Shown one piece after another: positions 26,311 to 33,089 of a stretch of 64,000 bases of DNA; positions within the stretch are counted from its first letter, which is position 1, and each line of letters begins with the position of its first letter. The notes under the pieces are model-generated. The model was given only the letters and a program-made list of their open reading frames with translations. It ran no database searches and had not been told where the DNA came from. Origin of the DNA: Thalassobacillus pellis (GTDB lineage: Bacteria > Bacillota > Bacilli > Bacillales > Halobacillaceae); NCBI RefSeq assembly GCF_016908295.1, contig NZ_JAFBDO010000002.1, positions 248,001-312,000 on the forward strand, written 5' to 3'. A program made the translations under genes and the position numbers.

Positions 26311-26352
26311 AAGCTTGCAGAGAAACCATGTGTTTTTCTGCAAGCTTTTTTT
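26311..26352 (+). terminator. Rho-independent terminator of ykpA
   Basis: AAGCTTGCAGA pairs with TCTGCAAGCTT, followed by seven T residues. Confidence 0.9.
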
Positions 26353-26359
26353 GTGTGTG

Positions 26360-26478
26360 CGGGTGAATACCACTCGCTTTCCGCAGACGAACGCCCGAGC
26401 CTTCTCGTGTAACTCACACTGCGGGGTCTCGGATTGCCCGTTTTTCCGAAGGGAGCCTCGAGGTATTCGCCCGCCCAT
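26360..26478 (-). repeat. GC-rich Bacillaceae-type dispersed repeat, copy 1
   Basis: A GC-rich stretch, unlike the surrounding AT-rich DNA, with segments such as CTCGCTTTCCGC, TGCGGGGTCTCGG and GAGCCTCGAGGTATTC. From memory these are typical of a common non-coding repeat in Bacillaceae intergenic regions. Orientation is by comparison with the copy at 26920-27063. Confidence 0.5.
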
Positions 26479-26489
26479 AACCGAAAAAG

Positions 26490-26590
26490 ACGCTCCTTCA
26501 CCTAGCCAACCCTGTCTAGGTGAATGGCAATATTTTCTGACAGGCAGCTGGCAGTAATGCCTGTTCTCTCACTTTCTGGTTTTCTCGCAA
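26490..26590 (-). pseudogene. IS1182-family transposase relic, second fragment
   Basis: On the minus strand the frame KVREQALLPAACQKILPF, then stop, corresponds to VKEQALMTTACQNMKKI of the relic at 22160-22237. The DNA downstream (CTAGACAGGGTTGGCTAGG) also matches the first copy (CTAGCCAGGGTGAGCTAGG). It is a diverged 3' end in the opposite orientation. Confidence 0.7.
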
Positions 26591-26670
26591 ACGACAACAA
26601 GTCAGCCATCAAAAAAACTGCCTTTTTTATCGTCCACTGAAAAACGGAAGATTTAGAAAAGATATGGTTT

Positions 26671-26760
26671 AAAAAAAGCGGTCGAGCCTCGCTGTTATAA
26701 GAGCGTCACGACGGGGATCAGCTTAAGCTTGTCAGGGGTGGGCAAGGCGGTTCCGCTTTT
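26671..26760. repeat. Structured GC-rich element with AAAAGCGG/CCGCTTTT ends
   Basis: A 90-bp GC-rich block in AT-rich DNA whose ends are inverted repeats (AAAAGCGG and CCGCTTTT). It contains internal inverted segments such as AGCTTAAGCTT. It may be a dispersed repeat or a small structured RNA; the sequence alone does not decide. Confidence 0.4.
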
Positions 26761-26828
26761 GATTTACTTTTAAGGGATTCTATACCCTCTATACCTTCAT
26801 GAGATATTATATAGATTTTTGCACTAGA

Positions 26829-26873
26829 AAAAAGGATGATTTTCTTTGAAATAAAAGAAAATCATCCTTTTTA
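26829..26873. terminator. Strong bidirectional hairpin
   Basis: AAAAAGGATGATTTTCTTT pairs perfectly with AAAGAAAATCATCCTTTTT, with a six-base loop and T/A tails on both sides. No gene ends nearby, so it may insulate yocH or terminate transcripts of the repeat elements. Confidence 0.65.
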
Positions 26874-26919
26874 AATTGGCCGCTGTTAAAGTTTATAATG
26901 ATAAGCGGTTATATTACGG

Positions 26920-27063
26920 TTGATTCCACTAGGAGCGAGAGGCGGTGACGCCTGCGGGAACAGCGCGTGCCGAAGATCCACTTGGTCAAGCGAACTTCTT
27001 GACCAAGTTAGCTGAGGCCGTGCCCGCGGCAAGCATCCGCCGGCAAGCGATTCGCGAGAATCA
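26920..27063 (+). repeat. GC-rich Bacillaceae-type dispersed repeat, copy 2
   Basis: Begins GTTGATTCC, ends GAATCAAC, and contains GCGGTGACGCCTGCGGGAAC and GTGCCCGCGGCAAGCATCCG. Terminal inverted repeats and strong GC bias mark it as a mobile or dispersed intergenic element with no coding capacity. An inner hairpin, CTTGGTCAAG ... CTTGACCAAG, is visible at about 26979-27009. Confidence 0.55.
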
Positions 27064-27330
27064 ACAACAAACTTTAACAACTCCTATCGATTATAAAGGA
27101 CTTTTTCAGTTGACTCTTTTTTATAATAGCAGTTTTTTTATTTTTTAATTTTTATTGACAATAATTGTTTTTCTCCAGTTTTTTATAAAATCGACAATAA
27201 TTGGAGCTATATGGTTTTTTTCGACATGATATTATCAATTGAAATTAACAAATAATGTTATTATTGGTACTTTGTAATCTTTTTGATATATGAATGTCAA
27301 TACTGAAATATAAATGTCAACGGATTGTTC

Positions 27331-27358
27331 TTAACAAATTTTCCTCATGTGTTAAATT
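27331..27358 (+). promoter_or_regulatory. Candidate promoter of yocH
   Basis: TTAACA, 16-base spacer, TAAATT preceded by TGT (extended -10). Upstream, ATGTCAA occurs twice 20 bp apart (27295 and 27315 area) and GACAATAATTG occurs twice near 27157 and 27193; these could be regulator sites. Confidence 0.4.
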
Positions 27359-27405
27359 AGGGTCTGTAAGAAAAATTAATCCAATTTTACCAAGGAGGTT
27401 TTCCT

Positions 27406-28206
27406 GTGAAGAAAACAGTAGTATCATTAGCGGCCGTTACCACAATCTCTGGTGGTCTAGCAGCTCAGGCCCATGCACACACAGATGAATATGTGGTGAA
27501 CAAAGGCGACACGCTTTGGGGAATCTCTCAAAAATATAACGTTACAGTAAATGAATTGAAAGATTGGAATGATCTTAATTCTAATCTGATTTTCCCTAAT
27601 GATAAATTGGCAGTATCTAAAGATAACTCTACTCCTGCAGTTTCAAGTGCAGATTTCTATACCGTAAAATCCGGGGACACGCTGTGGAGCATTTCCCAGA
27701 ATTACGGAATTACAGTTAATCAGTTGCAAAAAGCAAATAACCTGTCTTCTACCTTGATTTATCCTGGTGATGAATTAAGCTTGAAAGTTGCAGAAAATGG
27801 ATCTATGAAAAAAGAAGCAAAAGAAACCACGAAAGAAACGAAAACAGAAACGAATAAAGAGACAACAGCAACTGAGTCTGATGTAGAGCAGACTGCTTCA
27901 GATGATACAAGTGAAGCTAGAGAAATTACTGTAACTGCTACTGCTTATACTGCTGACTGCACTGGCTGTTCCGGTGTTACAGCAACAGGTATCGATTTGA
28001 ATGCTAATCCTGATAAAAAAGTAATCGCAGTTGACCCTGACGTTATCCCGCTAGGTACAGAAGTTTATGTTGAAGGCTACGGTTATGCAGTAGCTGGTGA
28101 TGTGGGTGGAGCAATCCAAGGAAACAAAATCGACGTATTCATTCCAAATCGTGAAGATGCCCTTGACTGGGGTGTACAAACTGTTGACGTTAAAATACTA
28201 GACTAA
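27406..28206 (+). CDS. yocH: Secreted LysM-3D protein, YocH-type cell-wall hydrolase
   Basis: A 266-aa secreted autolysin-like protein. Signal peptide (about residues 1-24, cleavage after AQAHA), then two LysM peptidoglycan-binding repeats (YVVNKGDTLWGISQKYNV about 29-46; FYTVKSGDTLWSISQNYGI about 84-102). A Thr/Glu/Lys-rich linker follows, then a C-terminal 3D domain (TATAYTADCTGCSG, GTEVYVEGYG, AGDVGG, KIDVF) whose Asp residues form the catalytic site in MltA/Sdp-like muralytic folds. GTG start with AAGGAGG. In B. subtilis yocH is under WalRK control; no exact WalR box (TGTWAH-N5-TGTWAH) was found here. Confidence 0.94.
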   Translation: MKKTVVSLAAVTTISGGLAAQAHAHTDEYVVNKGDTLWGISQKYNVTVNELKDWNDLNSNLIFPNDKLAVSKDNSTPAVSSADFYTVKSGDTLWSISQNYGITVNQLQKANNLSSTLIYPGDELSLKVAENGSMKKEAKETTKETKTETNKETTATESDVEQTASDDTSEAREITVTATAYTADCTGCSGVTATGIDLNANPDKKVIAVDPDVIPLGTEVYVEGYGYAVAGDVGGAIQGNKIDVFIPNREDALDWGVQTVDVKILD

Positions 28207-28212
28207 TTGTTT

Positions 28213-28246
28213 CAGAGACTGCCTTTCAAAGGGCGGTCTCTTTTTT
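28213..28246 (+). terminator. Rho-independent terminator after yocH
   Basis: GAGACTGCC pairs with GGGCGGTCTC, followed by six T residues. Confidence 0.9.
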
Positions 28247-28377
28247 ATTTTTCGATAACAAGAGGATGTCTCTCGCTGTTTCTTACAAAAGTTATAACCG
28301 TTGAAGCATTACATAAAACTAATACTTTTGACTGAATTTCAAATTGCGGTAATTTTTGGATTAGTCAGTCAATTATC

Positions 28378-28430
28378 TTGAAATTGAGAAAACTACCAGT
28401 GTATAATGAACATGATTGTAAGCGTGTACA
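28378..28430 (+). promoter_or_regulatory. cstA promoter with downstream cre (CcpA) site
   Basis: TTGAAA (28378), 18-base spacer, TATAAT (28402-28407). Just after the expected start point TGTAAGCGTGTACA (28417-28430) matches the cre consensus TGWAANCGNTNWCA with one mismatch. That position allows road-block repression under good carbon supply. Confidence 0.65.
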
Positions 28431-28462
28431 ATGCTTGCAGAAAATGATCAAGGAGGGGTTTT

Positions 28463-30202
28463 ATGAGTGGTATTTGGCTAGCGTTAGTAGGCGGTATTGT
28501 CTTTTTCCTTGGCTATAAATATTATTCGAAATTTATAGCTGAAAAAATATATCGTCTTGATCCAAACTATAAGACACCTGCCCATCAATACAGGGATGGG
28601 GTGGACTTTGTTCCTACCAATAAGTTCGTCCTATGGGGACATCACTTCACCTCTGTCGCAGGCGCTGCCCCCATCGTGGGACCAGCTATAGCTGTTTATT
28701 GGGGATGGCTCCCGGCATTGGTATGGGTCTTATTAGGAACAGTATTTGCTGCAGGTGTCCATGATTTCGGTACACTGGTGTTATCTGTCAGGAATAAAGG
28801 ACAATCAGTAGGTACGTTAGCAAGTAAATTGATCGGTCAAAGAGCCAAAATATTGTTTTTATTCATTATCTTGTTATTAGTTCTGATGGTCAATGCAGTA
28901 TTTGCCTGGGTTATTGCCAACCTGTTTATTTCTTTCCCGGCAAGCGTGCTGTCTGTATTCATTCAAATTCCGTTGGCCGTCTGGATTGGGTACAACGTAT
29001 ATAAGAAAAAAGGAAATATGCTGCTACCATCCATTATTGCTCTTGCAGTAATGTACCTTGCAGCAATCATAGCCACCTACGTCCCAGCTTTGCAAATTGA
29101 CCTGGTCAGTTACTTCGGAGGCGAAGGTGCTACAACATTATTTGGCCTGAATGCCACTTCTATGGCATTTCTCGTTTGGATTATCGTCTTAATGGTATAT
29201 GTGTATATTGCATCAACACTGCCTGTTTGGAAACTGCTTCAGCCGCGGGATTATATTAATTCCCATCAGCTTGTAGTCGGTTTGGGACTGCTGTACCTCG
29301 GATTATTATTCACAAACCCTGAAGTGACAGCACCTGTTACTAATCCAAGTGCAAATGATGTTTCCTGGTTCCCGCTTTTATTTATCACCGTTGCCTGTGG
29401 GGCAATTTCCGGCTTTCATGGCTTGGTTTCTTCAGGAACTTCATCTAAGCAGCTGGACAAGGAGACAGATGCCCGCTTTGTTGGATATCTGGGTTCCATT
29501 GGGGAAGGTGCGCTCGCACTTATTGCCATTATAGCTGTTGTCACATTCTTCCCGACAGCAGGGGAGTTTACTGCCACCTACAGCAGCTTTACTGCATCAA
29601 GTGGTTCCGGACTTAATGTCTTTATCCAGGGTGCATCTCAACTGGCAGCAGGACTTGGAATTCCGGCGACCGTTGCAGCTACCATTGTTTCAGTTATTGT
29701 TGTAAGCTTTGCAGCAACGACGCTCGATTCTTCTGTCCGTCTGATGCGCTATATCATTTCTGAGCTTGGTGCGGAATATAAGGTAACACCACTTACCAAA
29801 ATGCACGTTGCTACAACTGTTGCCGTTGTTTCCAGTGCCGCTTTAACATTAATTCCTCAAGGACCAAAAGGCTTCGGCTCAGGTGGTTATCTGTTATGGC
29901 CGTTATTCGGTACTTCCAACCAGCTTCTTGCGGGTATCAGCCTGTTGTTGATATCTATATGGCTGAAAAGACTTGGAAGGAATTACCTTCCGACTATCAT
30001 TCCAATGATCTTTGTCATGTTTATGACGCTATATGCGATGATCGACCAGGTATTTACGCAATGGGCACCTTGGGTGGAGGGCAGTGACTGGATGCTGTTC
30101 ACTTTTGGTGCGATTATTCTAATATTTACCTTCTGGATTTTATTGACTGCGTTCTCCGCTATCATGTCGAATAAAGACGGTAAAATTGAAAAAAGTGCTT
30201 AA
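28463..30202 (+). CDS. cstA: Carbon starvation protein CstA (peptide/pyruvate-type transporter)
   Basis: A 579-aa polytopic membrane transporter of the CstA family, implicated in peptide or pyruvate uptake during carbon limitation. The N-terminal CstA motif GHHFTSVAGAAPIVGPAIAV (about residues 59-78) and GVHDFGTLVLSVRNKGQS (about 99-116) are diagnostic. About 14-16 hydrophobic segments follow, with the conserved TTLDSSVRLMRY late in the protein. AAGGAGGGG precedes the ATG. A cre site at the promoter supports CcpA control. The terminator downstream is only 18 bases from the next operon's ribosome site, so readthrough could feed that operon. Confidence 0.95.
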   Translation: MSGIWLALVGGIVFFLGYKYYSKFIAEKIYRLDPNYKTPAHQYRDGVDFVPTNKFVLWGHHFTSVAGAAPIVGPAIAVYWGWLPALVWVLLGTVFAAGVHDFGTLVLSVRNKGQSVGTLASKLIGQRAKILFLFIILLLVLMVNAVFAWVIANLFISFPASVLSVFIQIPLAVWIGYNVYKKKGNMLLPSIIALAVMYLAAIIATYVPALQIDLVSYFGGEGATTLFGLNATSMAFLVWIIVLMVYVYIASTLPVWKLLQPRDYINSHQLVVGLGLLYLGLLFTNPEVTAPVTNPSANDVSWFPLLFITVACGAISGFHGLVSSGTSSKQLDKETDARFVGYLGSIGEGALALIAIIAVVTFFPTAGEFTATYSSFTASSGSGLNVFIQGASQLAAGLGIPATVAATIVSVIVVSFAATTLDSSVRLMRYIISELGAEYKVTPLTKMHVATTVAVVSSAALTLIPQGPKGFGSGGYLLWPLFGTSNQLLAGISLLLISIWLKRLGRNYLPTIIPMIFVMFMTLYAMIDQVFTQWAPWVEGSDWMLFTFGAIILIFTFWILLTAFSAIMSNKDGKIEKSA

Positions 30203-30228
30203 ATCCTTTCATTGAAATTCTAAGAAAG

Positions 30229-30262
30229 AAAAACCGCATGGAAACAGTGCGGTTTTTCTTTT
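30229..30262 (+). terminator. Terminator after cstA
   Basis: AAACCGCA pairs with TGCGGTTT, followed by TTCTTTTT. Confidence 0.85.
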
Positions 30263-30279
30263 TAAAGGAGGGTTAGACC

Positions 30280-30663
30280 ATGGTGGATATTATCATTATT
30301 CGCAGTGAAAATGAAATTGGCTTAGGATGATGCGGAGGCATTAGTGGTGACGGGTTCATCACAATGAATGAAGAATTCAAACACCAGGAATCAGACCGGC
30401 AGAAAATGGGGGAAATATATTGCAGGACAATGGAAAAATATGAGGGCCAAGTTGATGTCACCTTTCTTGACCCGAGAAATGTATTCGCATTCGCAGCCTA
30501 TTTCTTTAAACATGTCAGGAAATCTAATATATCCATCACTGAAGCTCTCAAGTATATCTGCTGTCATATGAAACTCAACGCTATTTTCGTTGATGGAGAA
30601 TATATTAAAAATTTCAATGATTATGATAAACTGATTAATAAAAAGATAAACAGCAGGGAGTGA
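30280..30663 (+). CDS. Thioredoxin-fold-like protein with in-frame UGA at codon 17 (candidate selenoprotein or nonsense allele)
   Basis: AAAGGAGGG lies seven bases before ATG 30280. The frame runs MVDIIIIRSENEIGLG, then TGA (30328-30330), then CGGISGDGFIT, and stays open for 110 more codons to TGA 30661-30663 (127 codons in all). The only later ATG (30364) has no good ribosome site. The strand, then small-residue Cys motif, then helix order, with a later AIFVDGEYI strand, resembles thioredoxin-fold chaperones such as ArsD; that is inference. A stem GTGGTGA / TCATCAC with loop CGGGT starts 14 bases after the UGA. UGA replaces what would be the first Cys of a Cys-Cys-Gly-Gly motif. Alternatives are a TGC/TGT to TGA mutation or a sequencing error. 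Confidence 0.6.
30344..30362 (+). promoter_or_regulatory. SECIS-like stem-loop downstream of the in-frame UGA
   Basis: Seven base pairs (one G-U) close a CGGGU loop. The loop starts 20 bases after the UGA and has G among its first two bases, which agrees with published bacterial SECIS consensus limits (16-37 bases; G near the loop start). Chance occurrence is possible. Confidence 0.35.
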
Positions 30664-30669
30664 GCTTAT

Positions 30670-30936
30670 ATGAATGAAAAGAAATTTTCCCTGAAGCGTT
30701 TGATTGAATGGTATGATGAAGTGCTAAGCCTTCCTCACAAAACAGAAGTAGCAAGGGAACTTAGAGATGAAGACGATTTATTTCTACTGCTTGTTTACTC
30801 TGATATGTTAGGGATACCAAACCCGGCTTTCTATTATACCTTGGAACTCTATCCATTTATCATTGAGAAATTTCACGATTGGCATCTGCGCATGGGCATG
30901 GAAAAATCGCCTCTTGACGGAATCAGGTGCTGTTAG
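30670..30936 (+). CDS. Cory-CC-star-type small protein ending in Cys-Cys
   Basis: An 88-aa, mostly helical acidic protein whose last residues are GIRCC followed directly by the stop. A C-terminal Cys-Cys is the hallmark of the small 'cory-CC-star' proteins that I recall being found beside ArsA-family ATPases. There are no other Cys residues and no membrane segment. AGGGAGTGAGC precedes the ATG, seven bases after the upstream stop. The terminal dithiol could bind a metal(loid) or form a mixed disulfide with partners of this operon. Function is unknown. Confidence 0.75.
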   Translation: MNEKKFSLKRLIEWYDEVLSLPHKTEVARELRDEDDLFLLLVYSDMLGIPNPAFYYTLELYPFIIEKFHDWHLRMGMEKSPLDGIRCC

Positions 30937-30959
30937 TCGAATAAGAAAGGATTACATTT

Positions 30960-31913
30960 ATGCAAGGTTTAAACAACAAAAAAATCATATTCGTAGGGGG
31001 CAAGGGAGGAGTTGGCAAGTCTACTTCGTCTGCTGCACTTGCGATGGCTTTTGCCAACGCCGGGTATAAGACACTGATTGTATCGACCGACCCTGCCCAC
31101 AACCTTGGTGATATATTCCATAAACAAGTAAAGCATGAAAAAACTAAACTTGCCAACGACCTTTATGGTATCGAAGTGGACCCCCATAAAGAATCGAAAC
31201 GTTATATCCAAGGTGTAAAGGAAAATCTTCAGGGACTAGTCCATTCACGGATGGTGGAAGAGGTACACAGACAGATTGATATGGCAAGCGCATCCCCAGG
31301 TGCAGACGAAGCAGCTCTCTTTGACCGCCTTATTTCAATCATATTGGAAGAAGCTGCCTCCTTTGACAAGATTATTTTTGATACAGCTCCAACCGGACAT
31401 ACAATCAGGCTGTTAACCTTACCAGAATTGATGAGTGTTTGGATCGATGGCATGCTGGAAAAAAGAAAAAAAATCAATGATAATTATACTCAGCTGCTTA
31501 ATGACGGGGAGCCGGTTGATGATCCAATATATGAGATTCTGCAAAAAAGGAAGGAAAAGTTTACAGCAGTAAGAGAAATAATCCTCGATGGGGAAAAGAC
31601 AGGGTTCATATTTGTTCTGATTCCTGAACGGCTGCCAATTCTTGAAACAAAGCAGGCAATAAAACAACTGGACAGCCACGATCTTCATATCGAAACATTG
31701 ATCGTCAATAAAGTGCTTCCTGCTCACGCAGATGGGGAATTCCTCGCAAAAAGACGTAAACAGGAACTAGATTATCTTACTCAGATAGAGGATATATTTT
31801 CACAAAAGCAGCTTGTGCGGGTGCCTTTATTTGAAGAGGATGTTTCCGACTTGGACAAATTGCAGCGATTCGCAGATCATTTACAGTATTTAATGAAGGA
31901 GGAGTCACCATGA
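30960..31913 (+). CDS. ArsA/GET3-family P-loop ATPase lacking cysteines
   Basis: A 317-aa single-domain deviant-Walker ATPase. P-loop GGKGGVGKST (about residues 13-22), switch I STDPAHNLGD, switch II DTAPTGHTIRLL (about 139-150). This is the ArsA/GET3 fold, used for arsenite export or tail-anchored protein delivery. The protein has no Cys at all, so neither the arsenite-binding Cys trio of ArsA nor the CxxC dimer site of GET3 exists. No arsB, arsR or acr3 is nearby. It follows two small thiol proteins, which may supply the missing ligands. Its stop overlaps the next start by four bases. Confidence 0.9.
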   Translation: MQGLNNKKIIFVGGKGGVGKSTSSAALAMAFANAGYKTLIVSTDPAHNLGDIFHKQVKHEKTKLANDLYGIEVDPHKESKRYIQGVKENLQGLVHSRMVEEVHRQIDMASASPGADEAALFDRLISIILEEAASFDKIIFDTAPTGHTIRLLTLPELMSVWIDGMLEKRKKINDNYTQLLNDGEPVDDPIYEILQKRKEKFTAVREIILDGEKTGFIFVLIPERLPILETKQAIKQLDSHDLHIETLIVNKVLPAHADGEFLAKRRKQELDYLTQIEDIFSQKQLVRVPLFEEDVSDLDKLQRFADHLQYLMKEESP

Positions 31914-32902
31914 AAGCTATCGTGCATGAAAAAACAGAAGGAATACCCGGACTAAGTTTCCGGGATATCTATGATTTAGAAACGAAACCGGGAACGGTCA
32001 AAGTTAAATTAAAAACTTCTGGAATGAACAGGCGGGACGTTGCCGTTACCACAAGGCATAAGGCTGACCAGCCTCCGCTCATCCTGGGTTCTGACGGGGC
32101 TGGGGTAATTGCAGATGTAGGAAACGATGTAAACGGGTGGCAAGCTGGCGACGAGGTAATCATTAATCCAGGACTTGGATGGTTGAAAAATAGTGAGGCG
32201 CCGCCGGAAGGATTTGAGATTCTTGGACTCCCTGACCATGGAACATTTGCGGAATACATCGTTGTGCCTGCTGAGAATATAGAAACGAAACCGGAACATC
32301 TTTCCTGGGAGGAAGCTGGAGTATTGCCACTTGCTGCTTTGACAGCATATCGTGTGTTGTTCACTCGAGCGAAAATCAAGCAGAATGACACGGTCATGCT
32401 ACCTGGAATAGGGAGCGGTGTCTTAACATTTGCATTGAAATTTGCCAAGGCAGCAGGTGCAAGAGTGATTGTCACGTCAAGGAGCGAACAAAAATTGGAA
32501 GCAGCTAAAGCACTTGGCGCGGATGTGGGGATTTTGACACAATCGGACTGGCAGGAAGAATTAAAGAATGAAGCAGTTGATGTGTTAGTTGAAAGCATAG
32601 GGAGAGCAACGTTTGATAAATCACTTGGTATTATTCGTAAAGGCGGAACGATTGTCACATTCGGTGCGACGACTGAGGATGAAGTAAAAATTGATATCCG
32701 CAAGTTTTTCTACGGCCAGTATAACCTGTTGGGCTCTACAATGGGCAGCAGGGAAGAATTCCGGGATATGCTGGCATTTATCAAAAAAAATGATATTAAG
32801 CCAGAGCTCGACCGTATGTTCAAACTGTCCCAGTATAAAGAAGCATTTGATTATCTGAAAGAAACAAAAAACTTCGGAAAAATCGGCTTTCTAAATGAAT
32901 GA
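31910..32902 (+). CDS. Zinc-type alcohol dehydrogenase-like/quinone oxidoreductase (YogA-like MDR)
   Basis: A 330-aa medium-chain dehydrogenase/reductase. GroES-like N-terminal domain (GMNRRDVAVTT, GSDGAGVIADVG) and Rossmann domain with LPGIGSGVLTFALKFAKAAGA (about residues 162-182). Zinc-ligand Cys residues of classical ADHs are absent, placing it with the quinone-oxidoreductase-like branch. The sequence resembles B. subtilis YogA. Its start overlaps the ArsA-family stop (ATGA), so it is translationally coupled and probably part of that operon's function, perhaps reduction of a reactive carbonyl or quinone. Confidence 0.88.
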   Translation: MKAIVHEKTEGIPGLSFRDIYDLETKPGTVKVKLKTSGMNRRDVAVTTRHKADQPPLILGSDGAGVIADVGNDVNGWQAGDEVIINPGLGWLKNSEAPPEGFEILGLPDHGTFAEYIVVPAENIETKPEHLSWEEAGVLPLAALTAYRVLFTRAKIKQNDTVMLPGIGSGVLTFALKFAKAAGARVIVTSRSEQKLEAAKALGADVGILTQSDWQEELKNEAVDVLVESIGRATFDKSLGIIRKGGTIVTFGATTEDEVKIDIRKFFYGQYNLLGSTMGSREEFRDMLAFIKKNDIKPELDRMFKLSQYKEAFDYLKETKNFGKIGFLNE

Positions 32903-32905
32903 GGC

Positions 32906-32938
32906 GCCCCCATGGCTAATTGCCATGGGGTTTTAATG
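32906..32938 (+). terminator. Terminator of the thiol/ArsA-family operon
   Basis: CCCCATGGC / GCCATGGGG around TAATT, followed by TTTT. Confidence 0.8.
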
Positions 32939-33089
32939 ATTATAAAAGCATTGATTTTTATAAAAAGATGCGTTTTGAAGTAGCGGCAATTTTAACGTTT
33001 TAAGTATATTTACATAAAAGGGAAACATTTGAAGGAGTTTACTCGTTGTTAGCGAATTCAATGTAAAAGAAAACAAGGGAGGAATGACG

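Larger units (their letters stand above)
26283..27405. other. 1.1-kb gene-free region of decayed repeats and AT-rich leader
   Basis: No intact gene. From left to right it holds a terminator, a GC-rich repeat, an IS1182 relic, a second GC-rich structured element, a bidirectional hairpin, a third GC-rich repeat bounded by GTTGATT/AATCAAC, and an AT-rich promoter region for yocH. The short open frames here lack ribosome sites and fall on the repeats. Confidence 0.75.

Noticed and set aside
26206-27148. Several short frames on both strands after ykpA
   Set aside because: They fall on GC-rich repeats and an IS relic, with no ribosome sites and no recognisable protein.
30364-30663. Independent gene starting at ATG 30364
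   Set aside because: No proper ribosome site. The strong site and start at 30280 are in the same frame, so the reading across UGA explains the region better.
30960-31913. Classical arsenite pump ATPase ArsA
   Set aside because: The protein has no Cys ligands, and no arsB, acr3, arsR or arsC is nearby.
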